In this document: piece by piece, positions 4,892 through 11,683 of the stretch
How the letters are laid out: every line of letters begins with the position of its first letter
Position numbering within the stretch: position 1 is the first letter of the stretch
Source of the DNA: Methanosarcina sp.
GTDB lineage: Archaea; Halobacteriota; Methanosarcinia; Methanosarcinales; Methanosarcinaceae
Assembly: GCA_013330315.1 (NCBI GenBank)
Contig: DUIO01000033.1
Span: forward strand, 18,485 to 30,167
Length of the DNA stretch: 11,683 nt
Direction: 5' to 3'
Notes under the pieces: model-generated
What the model saw: the letters and a program-made list of their open reading frames with translations, nothing else
Databases searched by the model: none
Told to the model about the DNA's origin: nothing
Position numbers and translations under genes: made by a program

Positions 4892-5725
4892 TTATACTTG
4901 TGAGTATAAAGGTAAAACCCACTTAATTTTTTTATCATTGCTTGATAGATTCTCTTCTGGGTTCTCAATCCATGAATAATACGCTATTTTTGTTTTGCGG
5001 GTTTGTCCTTTATATTTACCCGAATTATAAAAAACGTCGATTTTTCTATATTCGACCCGCAGATTAATTTTATGCGTTTTGTTTAAATTAATAAGAGCAC
5101 CATTTACATTCTTCGGGGCAAGTCCGGATTGCTCTATAATTTCTTTATTTGTTAAAGGTGACGTAGCAGATTTTAGACAGGCAATTACAGCGCTAGAATA
5201 AGAAAGTTTAGTTACTTTTTGACGATCAGTATCTACTTTTTGGCTATCAGTATCTACTTTTTGGATATCAGTATCTACTTTTCGGCTATAATTATTCGAG
5301 TTTTGCTTAATCTCAGGCAAACATGAAACCAAATTATTGTTTAAAGTTTCAATTTTCTTATCTTTTTTATATAAATGATTTATTTGTTTTTCTTGCGTTT
5401 TACTTCTTTTTTCAAGTTCGGCAAGCTTTTCTAAAATTGTTCTAAATTTATCGCTTAAATTATCATATCTGCTCTGGTATCCTATAATGTCGGTATAATG
5501 ATACGCAGCGACTCTACCGGGAGCGTTTTCAATAAGGGCTTCAAAAATATTTAAACTCTCATCAAAAGCTGATTTACTGGTATTGCTTATAGTGTTTAAG
5601 TACAGACTTCTCATTGCCTGTGCTAAGTCTTGCGTAAAATCTGGTGGCGCAAAAATAAAAAAGGGTATAGCTGTTTTAGTAGCTATATCTAATGCCCTCT
5701 CTCTGTCCGTTTTCCAATCTAACAT
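4892..5725 (-). CDS. Probable ParA partner: coiled-coil and winged-helix DNA-binding protein
   Basis: The 277-residue product follows parA and overlaps its end by 50 bases; AGGAG eleven bases before the ATG at 5725 supports this start. An N-terminal helical region (1-85) is followed by a coiled coil (about 88-135, KLAELEKRSKTQEKQ), a polar linker with three heptads KVDTDxQ (149-169), and a winged-helix-like domain (176-235, with LTNKEIIEQSGLAPKNVNGAL as helix-turn-helix and KINLRVEYRKIDVFY as the wing). ParA partners normally bind a centromere and stimulate the ATPase, and position and layout fit this, although the protein shows no ParB domain. Archaeal partition systems often use unrelated DNA-binding partners. 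The three heptads are encoded by 21-bp direct repeats that may also be DNA sites. Confidence 0.6.
   Translation of the reverse strand: MLDWKTDRERALDIATKTAIPFFIFAPPDFTQDLAQAMRSLYLNTISNTSKSAFDESLNIFEALIENAPGRVAAYHYTDIIGYQSRYDNLSDKFRTILEKLAELEKRSKTQEKQINHLYKKDKKIETLNNNLVSCLPEIKQNSNNYSRKVDTDIQKVDTDSQKVDTDRQKVTKLSYSSAVIACLKSATSPLTNKEIIEQSGLAPKNVNGALINLNKTHKINLRVEYRKIDVFYNSGKYKGQTRKTKIAYYSWIENPEENLSSNDKKIKWVLPLYSQV
5225..5287. repeat. Three 21-bp direct repeats inside the ParA partner gene
   Basis: Units at 5225-5245, 5246-5266 and 5267-5287 differ by one or two bases; each contains AGTATCTACTTTT. The unit length equals both seven codons and two DNA helical turns. Similar sequence outside the gene, TAGTATCATCTACTTTGC (4679-4696) and, inverted, GCCAAAAAGGGGTAG (4521-4535), suggests that the DNA itself may be a binding site, for example iterons or a centromere. 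Confidence 0.65.
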
Positions 5726-6794
5726 CTACTATCTTCTCCTGGACGTACATTGGCTCTTTGAATACAGGCATATACTTTTTAGATTCTTTTTCAATTTCAG
5801 AAAGCTTATCTTTTAATTTATCTGCTTTTGATTTCGTCCAGTAACTAAAGAAGTTTATACGGGGTTCTCGCATTTTATTTATGATTTCGTCACAAAGTTC
5901 TCTATAAACGTCCTTGCTTCTTGTAGCTGTGACGTCAAAAGCCTGCCCTTTCAACGAAGGAAGTTCCTTTACTCCGCTATCGCATACATACATTCCCAAA
6001 TACTCTTTTAAGGTTCGATACACAACGCTTTTTAAAAGATTGTCAGCTGATAACTCAGGGGTTCTTTTTGTATCTGCTTGATATTTAGTAATCGCAAAAG
6101 TGATATTGGGTGGCTGTGTTATCCCTGCTTTATAATGAGTATTAAGAACCCATGTAATTAAATGTTGCAATCCCCCGGCGGCTTCTAGCCCATCTACAGG
6201 ACAAACAATTTCATCTGCTGCAAGCAGAGCAAGTTTGCACATTAACGAACCTTCAAGAGCCGGAGCCGTGTCTATGATTATATAATCATAATAATCAAGA
6301 TAACTTCTAATAGCTTGTCTGGTTTTTATAGGTAAACTCATAGAATCCGGATCTAAAAAAGATTGATGATTAGCAATCTCATCTGCGCCCCCTGCTACTA
6401 TTTCTCCATGCTCATGTCCTGGCATTACTGAGAGTCTGCCTATTTTTTCAGCTTCTGTGTATCTTACAATGTAGGGATAATGTATAGATATTGGAAGGCG
6501 CATTTGTTTTTCTAAGAATTTTGGGTCTTCTGTGAGCCTGTAGAAATCTTTCAATCTTGCTTCATTATATATTTCGTCTGGAATACCTAAACGCTGAGTT
6601 AAATTACATTGTGTGTCTGCATCCCAAAGCAAAACGTTATATCCTAGCCGTATCAAATGTATTCCTAGAGCTAAGCTCACCGAAGTTTTGCCTGATCCGC
6701 CTTTTGCGTTCATGGCAGCTATAACTTTTGCTTTTGCTCGGCGTTCTCTACCAATCGGTAAAAATCGGGTTCTTTGTAATCTGACTTTTATCAT
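5676..6794 (-). CDS. parA: ParA-type partition ATPase
   Basis: The product (372 residues from the ATG at 6794) has the deviant Walker A motif AKGGSGKTS (about 30-38), the A' motif LLWDADTQCNLT (about 55-66) with its Asp, and Walker B YDYIIIDTAP (about 168-177). These define ParA/MinD-family ATPases that form ATP-dependent dimers on DNA and move plasmids apart. The C-terminal 60 residues are charged and helical (SKADKLKDKLSEIEKESKK) and may contact the partner protein. An ATG at 6875 would extend it by 27 residues, but that codon lies inside the TATA box and the extension crosses an 11-base inverted repeat, so 6794 is preferred. It forms an operon with the overlapping downstream gene. Confidence 0.9.
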   Translation of the reverse strand: MIKVRLQRTRFLPIGRERRAKAKVIAAMNAKGGSGKTSVSLALGIHLIRLGYNVLLWDADTQCNLTQRLGIPDEIYNEARLKDFYRLTEDPKFLEKQMRLPISIHYPYIVRYTEAEKIGRLSVMPGHEHGEIVAGGADEIANHQSFLDPDSMSLPIKTRQAIRSYLDYYDYIIIDTAPALEGSLMCKLALLAADEIVCPVDGLEAAGGLQHLITWVLNTHYKAGITQPPNITFAITKYQADTKRTPELSADNLLKSVVYRTLKEYLGMYVCDSGVKELPSLKGQAFDVTATRSKDVYRELCDEIINKMREPRINFFSYWTKSKADKLKDKLSEIEKESKKYMPVFKEPMYVQEKIVDVRLENGQREGIRYSY

Positions 6795-6828
6795 GTTGAT
6801 CGATCCAATAAAAATTCTGTAATTAGTT

Positions 6829-6881
6829 AATCCGACAGGTTTGCACCCCTGTCGGATTGAGAACGTTTCAAACATATAAAA
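6829..6881 (-). promoter_or_regulatory. parA promoter and operator
   Basis: On the minus strand TTTTATATG (rc of 6873-6881) is a good archaeal TATA box, placing the start near 6850. A perfect 11-base inverted repeat, AATCCGACAGG/CCTGTCGGATT with an 8-base spacer (6829-6858), covers that start point. A protein bound there would block transcription, so autoregulation by ParA or its partner is likely. It could also form a stem-loop at the RNA 5' end. Confidence 0.6.
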
Positions 6882-7181
6882 GGTTTTTGAGAATTTTAAA
6901 ACTTAGAAAGATATACAAATCAGAAACAAAGTTCGTTTCTATTTTTATTCCCTCGAAGACTACACAGAACCGAAAACTTAGTCCAAAAAACAATGAAATT
7001 TGAGCAGAAATCTTATTTTTTCATGCAAGAAATTAATCAATTTGCCGCACAAAAATATTATAAATTTTTTAAACAATTAATTTAATATTTATTATACAAC
7101 TTAAAAAAATAATTTTGTTTAGTTTTGTTTTAATTTACACCCACAGTGTTATTTATAGTCATACTACGTTATAATTATCCC
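6882..7181 (+). promoter_or_regulatory. AT-rich divergent region and leaderless promoter of the MCM-like gene
   Basis: This 300-base stretch between two divergent genes is strongly AT-rich and contains no gene. Near its right end TTATTTATAG (7149-7158) is a TATA-like box about 28 bases before the ATG at 7182, and no ribosome site precedes that ATG, so the mRNA is probably leaderless. A short inverted repeat GAAAC/GTTTC lies near 6922-6940. AT-richness beside replication and partition genes also allows an origin here, but no clear iterons were seen. Confidence 0.5.
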
Positions 7182-8486
7182 ATGAGCCAGTTAACTGAAA
7201 GAATGTATGGTTATGAATTATCAGGTGTTGAGTATCAGTTAATTTTCAATAAGACTGATTTGGGTTTTGTAAGAATCCTTAATAAAAAAGAATTTTGTTT
7301 AGATCCTTCGCCATTTTTAAACGCTCCGAGAGCAATCGTTTATGTTATCGATGATTGCCCAATGCCAGAAGAGCGCCAATTGATCAGAGTTACGACAACA
7401 GAACAGGAAGAGCGTATAACTGGCAATCTCCCGAAGGCCGGGAAAACTTACAACCTTTCGAAAACTGTTTATAAATACGTCCGGTCATGGGAAGAAGTCG
7501 ACCCAAATGTAATTAAAATACGAAAAACGCGAGAGGATTACGGAGATGAGCAGGACCACTATTTAGAGACAGTCGAGTTTATAGACTATTTTGGGTTGCC
7601 GTTTAAGTCCCTAGATCCTGATAACCCTATTGAGCCGATTTCGAATACGTTGGCATTTTACGCGGCTTCCTCTCAAGTTATTGGTCCTAATTCTAAAGGC
7701 GGTGTAAACGCTGCAGTAAGATGTATTGATAAAGCTTGGAAGGTTCTTGAAAAAAGAATATTTCCTTTAATTCCTGATGAGTTTAAAAAAACATCCTCAG
7801 TCAATTTTTATAAATATGGAGTAACGGAGGAAATAGTAAACCCTCTTAGATCAAAAGAAGTTAATCACGCTTATCCAAATCCTGATAAATTAAATTCTGA
7901 GATTTTGATAAGCTTAGGGCAATATGAATTAAGGCCGTATAAGGACTACAGAGAAGATTTAACATATCTGCGTCCAATGGCTAGGGCTTTTCAACTTGAT
8001 ATGTTGTTGTTCTCGCCGCGTACGACTACGAAAACTGACAAGGTTATGCTTGATAATGTTTACGATATGAGAAACAAAGTCCTGAATGCAGGTTATGACG
8101 TGAATAAGATAGATTTAGGCATGACCGTACCAAAATTAAGCGCGTCTTACGCCAGGATGAATTTAAAACCTGAGATATCAAAAGAGCATATTGAATCAGC
8201 ATATCATTTTTGGTTTGATGCATTCGAACAGGCGTTAGGATATACACAACTTCAAACGTCTAGTGCTGATCAAAGTGATATTTCAAGACTTGGAAGCGGA
8301 GCGTTGACTTTGTATACATATCTCGAAGAAACGTATGGAGTCGAGACGGCTATCCCAAAAACGGCAGTATATGAGACGAAAATCATGTCTGCTTATTTGC
8401 TGGAAGAGGCGATAGAAAAGCTGTTGGCTAGGGGTTTTATGATTTACCCGAATACAAAAGAGTTTAAGTTATTGTCTTTGAAGTAA
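7182..8486 (+). CDS. Probable replication protein with MCM-like C-terminus
   Basis: The 434-residue product is transcribed divergently from parA. The stretch from about 316 to 352 (VPKLSASYARMNLKPEISKEHIESAY) resembles the lid region of archaeal MCM helicases, where a run of the type L-x-E-A-x-A-R-x-x-L-S is followed by a Val/Ile-x-x-E-D helix. The last 65 residues look like a winged helix, as in MCM. I do not find a Walker A: GNLPKAGKT (about 81-89) is one residue too long. No arginine finger could be placed. It may be a degenerate MCM relative, an adaptor that recruits the host MCM to the rolling-circle origin, or an unrelated initiator. GTG at 7146 gives a longer frame, but the ATG at 7182 fits the TATA spacing. 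Confidence 0.45.
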   Translation: MSQLTERMYGYELSGVEYQLIFNKTDLGFVRILNKKEFCLDPSPFLNAPRAIVYVIDDCPMPEERQLIRVTTTEQEERITGNLPKAGKTYNLSKTVYKYVRSWEEVDPNVIKIRKTREDYGDEQDHYLETVEFIDYFGLPFKSLDPDNPIEPISNTLAFYAASSQVIGPNSKGGVNAAVRCIDKAWKVLEKRIFPLIPDEFKKTSSVNFYKYGVTEEIVNPLRSKEVNHAYPNPDKLNSEILISLGQYELRPYKDYREDLTYLRPMARAFQLDMLLFSPRTTTKTDKVMLDNVYDMRNKVLNAGYDVNKIDLGMTVPKLSASYARMNLKPEISKEHIESAYHFWFDAFEQALGYTQLQTSSADQSDISRLGSGALTLYTYLEETYGVETAIPKTAVYETKIMSAYLLEEAIEKLLARGFMIYPNTKEFKLLSLK

Positions 8487-8488
8487 TC

Positions 8489-8495
8489 TTTTTTT
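8489..8495 (+). terminator. T-run terminator after the MCM-like gene
   Basis: Seven T follow the TAA by two bases. Archaeal transcription often ends at such T-runs without a hairpin. The next gene is convergent and starts its 3' end 105 bases further on, so a stop here is expected. Confidence 0.5.
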
Positions 8496-8601
8496 ACAAA
8501 ACATAGAAGAGACACCCGGCTACAGATAATAATTAATTTTCTATCTCAAAAAAACCATTAGAAAAGAATAGGGAAAAAATAAAAAAGTGTTGGGTGAAAG
8601 A

Positions 8602-8934
8602 TTAGAAGTCATCGCTCTTTTTATGCTTACAGTCCCATACTCTTAAATTGAAATATATATAATCGGAATCGCTTTCAATTTCAGCTATCTTAAAACAGAC
8701 CTGGGATTCGGGTGTTTCCTCAGGGACAACTTCAAAGCCTGTTTTCAATATAATTCTAGTGGATAGAAATGGATTTTTCTTCGGCACCCAGTAAGTATCA
8801 TCAAAAGTCCCATCAAAACTGTATCTAAGGTTGTTGATGGATAGCTCAAAGGGAACATACTTCATGTGGTCTACAACGTCTAATAAAACGTCGGTGCTGT
8901 TGATTTCAATTCCGTCTACTTCCATGAAAGCCAT
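8602..8934 (-). CDS. Hypothetical 110-residue protein
   Basis: Not recognised. The sequence is acidic and rich in beta-prone stretches (PFELSINNLRYSF, STRIILKTGFEVV, DYIYFNLRVWDCKHK), suggesting a small beta-sandwich domain with no membrane segment or signal. GGTGA lies four bases before the ATG, which fixes the start. It is the last of the minus-strand genes from Rep leftward and converges with the MCM-like gene. A 22-codon frame with its own GAGG site ends within its ribosome site and might couple translation, but is too short to annotate. Confidence 0.65.
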   Translation of the reverse strand: MAFMEVDGIEINSTDVLLDVVDHMKYVPFELSINNLRYSFDGTFDDTYWVPKKNPFLSTRIILKTGFEVVPEETPESQVCFKIAEIESDSDYIYFNLRVWDCKHKKSDDF

Positions 8935-9078
8935 GATTTCACCTTTTTAATCTGACTAATTCTGGGCCTGATCTAAGATAAATTATTTTGGTTTGGATTT
9001 CCAACAACTTTCCTCAGGTCTGTAGCTGTCAGGCTAACATTTTTAACACAAAAAAAGAAATTTAATCAAAAGGAAAAG

Positions 9079-9285
9079 TTACAATCCTTCTGCAATGTAA
9101 GTTTTACTCCCGTATTTTTCAATTTCCAGTTTTTTGATTAAATTCAGTTTCTCAGTATAGAAGTACTCAAGTTCAAAAGCTTCAGCCCATTCAGGACATA
9201 CTTCTTTTTCTCCTGAGCTTCCCCAACAATCAACATCAAACTTTTTGCACACATTACCTTCTGACAAAATACATCCTTCTTTCAT
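9079..9285 (-). CDS. Small cysteine-containing hypothetical protein
   Basis: A 68-residue product with Cys5, Cys13, Cys20 and Cys30, a spacing that could hold a metal ion but matches no finger I know. The C-terminal half is helical and charged (LNLIKKLEIEKYGSK). GGTG six bases before the ATG supports the start; the site overlaps the end of a possible 35-codon frame upstream (9289-9396), which would put both on one message. Function unknown. Confidence 0.6.
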   Translation of the reverse strand: MKEGCILSEGNVCKKFDVDCWGSSGEKEVCPEWAEAFELEYFYTEKLNLIKKLEIEKYGSKTYIAEGL

Positions 9286-9288
9286 TAT

Positions 9289-9396
9289 TTACACCTGAGA
9301 TTTTTCTAAAGCTTTTACATAATCCAAATGATTATATTGACAGGCTGGAAGTTTATCTAAGTTGGCATAGTAGAAGCAGAAGGCTAAAAGTATCAC
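9289..9396 (-). CDS. Possible very small membrane protein
   Basis: From a GTG at 9396, 35 codons run to a TAA at 9291-9289, three bases before the next gene. The frame is open further upstream (to a TAG at 9441-9439) and reads SFDIKRLIIYVILLAFCFYYANL, a basic segment followed by a membrane helix, which looks protein-like. No ribosome site is visible before the GTG, so it may start otherwise or be decayed. Confidence 0.35.
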   Translation of the reverse strand: MILLAFCFYYANLDKLPACQYNHLDYVKALEKSQV

Positions 9397-9403
9397 ATAA
9401 ATG

Positions 9404-9465
9404 ATAAGTCGTTTGATATCAAAAGAAGGCCTTTTTTGCTAGGATGCTTCGTTGATACTAAGTAT
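9404..9465. repeat. Palindromes and shared motifs upstream of the small genes
   Basis: ATAAGTCGTTT (9404-9414) repeats the 11-mer at 4746-4756. It runs into the perfect palindrome TTTGATATCAAA (9412-9423), then AAGGCC with a T-run (9426-9437), and ATACTAAGTAT (9455-9465), whose GATACTAAGT form also occurs at 3539-3548. The set resembles the motifs in the 4677-4760 non-coding stretch and may bind the same factor. A T-run terminator role for a plus-strand transcript is also possible. Confidence 0.4.
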
Positions 9466-9494
9466 TCCACGTTAGCGTTTTAGTGTTCCTGTTT

Positions 9495-9854
9495 TTATTT
9501 TTTAGAGATTCCATACCAAGCTTTACATTGCATTGCATGCTCATATGCTTCCTTCCAATCTTGCGGTTTTAAAGTTGGGTGCTCGTACCCAAGAACGAAA
9601 ATTTGACCATTGGGAGCAACTGAGCGAATTTCATAAGTAGGGAAAGGAGCAGGAATTAACCCAATAACGCTAACATCTGGGTCTAGCTTAATTTGGTTAT
9701 CAAGCGCCCAGATACTATAATCAACACTGTTCCCGGTCGTTATCGGCTCTGAGTGAATAAATTCTACATCGCTTAAACCTTCCTCTGTTAAATTTGATTT
9801 TGTAATAAGATATCCTATCACTAGTTCTTTGATTAATTTTGGTTCTTCTGCCAT
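9495..9854 (-). CDS. Hypothetical 119-residue protein
   Basis: Not recognised. The N-terminus is helical (LIKELVIGYLITKSN), the middle has alternating beta-prone segments (VDYSIWALDNQIKL, VSVIGLIPAPFPTYEIRSV, GQIFVLGYEHP) and the C-terminus is a Trp-containing helix (DWKEAYEHAMQCKAWYG). It is probably cytoplasmic, with no signal. GGAG nine bases before the ATG supports the start. It lies among small minus-strand genes downstream of Rep, without an obvious partner. Confidence 0.65.
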   Translation of the reverse strand: MAEEPKLIKELVIGYLITKSNLTEEGLSDVEFIHSEPITTGNSVDYSIWALDNQIKLDPDVSVIGLIPAPFPTYEIRSVAPNGQIFVLGYEHPTLKPQDWKEAYEHAMQCKAWYGISKK

Positions 9855-9891
9855 CGTTTAATTCTCCTAGTCTTATTATTTATATTGTGGT

Positions 9892-10077
9892 TTATCCTTC
9901 TGTGCCTTCCAGCTGTACAAAGTCTTTAATAATATAATCACAAGTAGAAGAGGGATAGCATAACCATATTTTTACATTCTTCCTTTTCACTTCGATAGAT
10001 CCTCTAATATAACGGCTCTGCAGGTGTTCGCCACATTTCGGGCATATATGAAAGGAGCAAGGGATAAAACATACCAA
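9892..10077 (-). CDS. Small zinc-ribbon protein
   Basis: Two Cys pairs, CPKCG (Cys12, Cys15) and C-x5-C (Cys40, Cys46), separated by a beta-rich stretch (EVKRKNVKIWLC), form a zinc-ribbon of about 61 residues. Such proteins bind nucleic acid or other proteins. The start is uncertain: TTG at 10077 is the only canonical codon in this frame, which begins after a TAG at 10101-10099, and no good ribosome site precedes it. An 18-codon frame starting with an ATGA overlap at 10180 lies upstream in another frame. The gene may have lost its original 5' end. Confidence 0.5.
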   Translation of the reverse strand: MVCFIPCSFHICPKCGEHLQSRYIRGSIEVKRKNVKIWLCYPSSTCDYIIKDFVQLEGTEG

Positions 10078-10176
10078 TAAGTCCGCGTATGTGCAACCCT
10101 ACGCCTGAAAATAGGACTTTAATTCATCCTGAGAGCCAACCCTTTGCAGGTAGAAAGGAGTAGTCTTTTACACGGA

Positions 10177-10572
10177 TCATTGAGGATTAATTAGTTTTGT
10201 AATTTCAGCAATAATTGCAGCCTCTTCCTGTTCTAATTCAAAATAGGTTTTAGAATCTAACAACTCGAATATTTTTAATTCTTTATTAGCGGGTAAAGTA
10301 TTGAAGCGTTTATTAAATAGGTTGGTTATTAGTTCATATATTCTTTTTATATTTTTTAAGGAAAGTATTTCTTCATTCAAACTTTTTTCAAGGTCGTCAG
10401 AATAACCGTAACATGCTATAAGATTATCATAGATCCCATTTTCACCGGATTTATCATTTTCTAAAAGACTGAGATGATATTCAAGAGTTGAAATTGAATC
10501 GTTTACATAAAGCAATTCATTATGCAAAAATGCAGATAAATCACCATCCTCACAAGGCATATAATTTTCCAT
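10177..10572 (-). CDS. Hypothetical helical acidic protein downstream of Rep
   Basis: The product (131 residues from the ATG at 10572) is acidic and almost all helical, with likely coiled-coil segments around LHNELLYVNDSISTLEYHLSL and LEKSLNEEILSLKNIKRIYEL. No motif is recognised. The ATG at 10572, with AAGTGA four bases upstream and 16 bases after the Rep stop, is preferred to a GTG at 10611 that would overlap Rep by 23 bases. It probably shares a transcript with rep; a copy-control or replication accessory role is only a guess from position. Confidence 0.65.
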   Translation of the reverse strand: MENYMPCEDGDLSAFLHNELLYVNDSISTLEYHLSLLENDKSGENGIYDNLIACYGYSDDLEKSLNEEILSLKNIKRIYELITNLFNKRFNTLPANKELKIFELLDSKTYFELEQEEAAIIAEITKLINPQ

Positions 10573-10588
10573 AGTTTCACTTATTTGG

Positions 10589-11683
10589 TTAAGGATTATA
10601 TATAAGTTCACATGCCCGTCTAAAACTCGCTAAAGGCTTTTCTTTTTCCTTCGGCTTATTCCTCGACTTAGAGTCTGATTCCTTGCGAGTCTGCAGGAGA
10701 GCCCCAGCAAAGAAAGCTTTAGCTTTGTCATTATTTTTCTGGAAAAGCCTTTTACCTTTTTTTGAAACTACACTCACCCGAGCCCAGAATCCTTTTGTTT
10801 CATGCTTTTCTGGACTCTGTTTTATGTCTCTACTTGCAGACCAAAACTGGATATTAAAAGCCCAATATAGAGCCCCGGAACGGGGAGACATGGATTTTTC
10901 AAGATAATCAGAGAGAAAGCCGGCAGGAGCTTGGACACCTGCTTCTTTTGGAGGTTTACGCGCCCAGGTCCAGCCTTCTTTTGTCCGTGTTATGGCGCAA
11001 ATGTTCATCACCTTGCCGCCCCCATAGCTGACCCATACCTTTTTTAGAAGATGTATAGGCATTACCCAATTAATACCAAAAATTACAAGATGAAAGTGCA
11101 GCCTGCCGTTTTTCTGGAACTCGTTGACCTTAATATAAGTTAAACCCCTTGCAAGTTTAGAATTAAGAAGGTCCCGTAACTTATCCCAGGCTTCACGCAT
11201 TTGGTTGTTAACTGTTACAAGGTCACCGGCGTGAGAGGGAGCAGTAAGAGTAAGGAAAACACCTTTCAAATGCCGCCTGTTTGCATAGTCCCAGGTAGCC
11301 CAATAGGCTTGTTTGTTCTCTTCCTGCCGAATCACAGAAGTGAACCGGGTTTTATAGGGCAAATGGACCGTACTTGAAAAAACAGGGTTACCGTCCATGC
11401 TATGAACCATTTCAATATTTTCAGTGGTAATCCTCGATATGTATTCGCTGAATCCCTCAATGACCTCGAAATAAATATTATTGGTATAGATGAATTCCTT
11501 TGTTTCACGGTCCATGTAACCGAAACCGTTACACCGGCTGAGTTTATGAAGGGCTTTCCAGCGTTCAGGGTTAGTGTTTTTAAGGTCTTCCAAATTTTCT
11601 GAATGTTTATAAGTTTTTTCGGGTTGGTCACAGTGTCGTCCGCTATCGAGTTCTGTCTTGTCGGAAACTTGCTTATCTTGGAT
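10589..11683 (-). CDS. rep: HUH-type rolling-circle replication initiator, partial at the 5' end
   Basis: Counting from an in-frame TTG at 11593, the three Rep motifs are seen in order: motif 1 GVFLTLTAPSH (111-121), motif 2 GRLHFHLVIFG (163-173) with the metal-binding His166-x-His168, and motif 3 FLSDYLEKSM (226-235) with Tyr230 as nucleophile and Lys233. One such tyrosine is typical of plasmid Reps of the pC194 and archaeal plasmid type. Rep nicks one strand at the double-strand origin and stays bound through the tyrosine. The frame does not begin at 11593: it is open for 30 more codons to the right edge and reads as hydrophilic protein (GRHCDQPEKTYKHSEN), so the true start is probably outside. 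The C-terminus is basic (SKSRNKPKEKEKP). Confidence 0.9.
   Translation of the reverse strand: MQDKQVSDKTELDSGRHCDQPEKTYKHSENLEDLKNTNPERWKALHKLSRCNGFGYMDRETKEFIYTNNIYFEVIEGFSEYISRITTENIEMVHSMDGNPVFSSTVHLPYKTRFTSVIRQEENKQAYWATWDYANRRHLKGVFLTLTAPSHAGDLVTVNNQMREAWDKLRDLLNSKLARGLTYIKVNEFQKNGRLHFHLVIFGINWVMPIHLLKKVWVSYGGGKVMNICAITRTKEGWTWARKPPKEAGVQAPAGFLSDYLEKSMSPRSGALYWAFNIQFWSASRDIKQSPEKHETKGFWARVSVVSKKGKRLFQKNNDKAKAFFAGALLQTRKESDSKSRNKPKEKEKPLASFRRACELIYNP

Noticed and set aside
4835..4903. Plus-strand 22-codon frame (starts MRFVGNVGDTPEIK)
   Set aside because: The composition looks protein-like, but it is very short, has no ribosome site and no clear promoter; it may be a gene remnant.
4531..5287. 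CRISPR array
   Set aside because: The repeats at 5225-5287 are directly adjacent and in-frame coding, without spacers, and the other repeats are few and imperfect.
8940..9010. 22-codon minus-strand frame with GAGG site before the 8934 gene
   Set aside because: It may be a coupling mini-frame, but length and lack of recognisable sequence do not support a gene.
10124..10180. 18-codon minus-strand frame starting with an ATGA overlap after the helical gene
   Set aside because: It is too short to call and is not in frame with the zinc-ribbon gene. A single frameshift does not join them, because the zinc-ribbon frame has a TAG at 10101-10099.
1..11683. Window as one complete circular element
   Set aside because: The left-edge gene and the Rep frame are both open at the edges but do not share a reading frame across the junction, and no repeat joins the ends, so circular closure at the window edges is not supported.

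Overview
The window looks like part of an archaeal mobile element, most likely an integrative plasmid or provirus of a methanogen of the Methanosarcina type. The archaeal assignment rests on TATA-box promoters about 26 bases before inferred starts, one apparently leaderless gene, GGTGA/GGAGG ribosome sites, a tyrosine recombinase of the archaeal K-x-x-R type, and an MCM-like protein. The genus is inferred from general resemblance only. Both edges cut through genes, so this is not a whole element.

Left arm (1-1733, minus strand): four tightly coupled genes encode a two-helix membrane protein resembling spindle-shaped-virus coat proteins, a three-helix membrane protein, a soluble protein and a membrane-anchored protein that runs off the left edge. 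This looks like a virion or envelope module. A divergent AT-rich region with inverted repeats (1734-1866) separates it from a plus-strand set (1867-2566): a ribbon-helix-helix regulator and two small membrane proteins, joined by ATGA overlaps.

Centre-left (2567-4343): a compact SSV-type integrase, a 13-5-13 inverted repeat that resembles a recombinase core site, a HEPN-family protein with an intact R-x4-H motif, and directly upstream of it on the same strand a tRNA-like sequence. Its D-arm and T-arm look normal, but its anticodon stem closes on a four-base loop with no room for an anticodon. The HEPN gene and tRNA-like RNA may form an undescribed RNA-plus-nuclease unit.

Centre (4344-8486): a 548-base non-coding stretch holds two related stem-loops. 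A ParA-type ATPase and its coiled-coil/winged-helix partner form a partition operon. The partner gene contains three in-frame 21-bp repeats whose motif recurs in the non-coding stretch, a candidate centromere. Divergent from parA is a probable replication protein with an MCM-like C-terminus but no recognisable ATPase core.

Right arm (8602-11683, minus strand): an HUH rolling-circle Rep, open to the right edge, is followed by small genes of unknown function, including a zinc-ribbon protein. Taken together, Rep and the MCM-like protein probably replicate the element, ParA and its partner segregate it, the integrase recombines it, and the left arm may package it.
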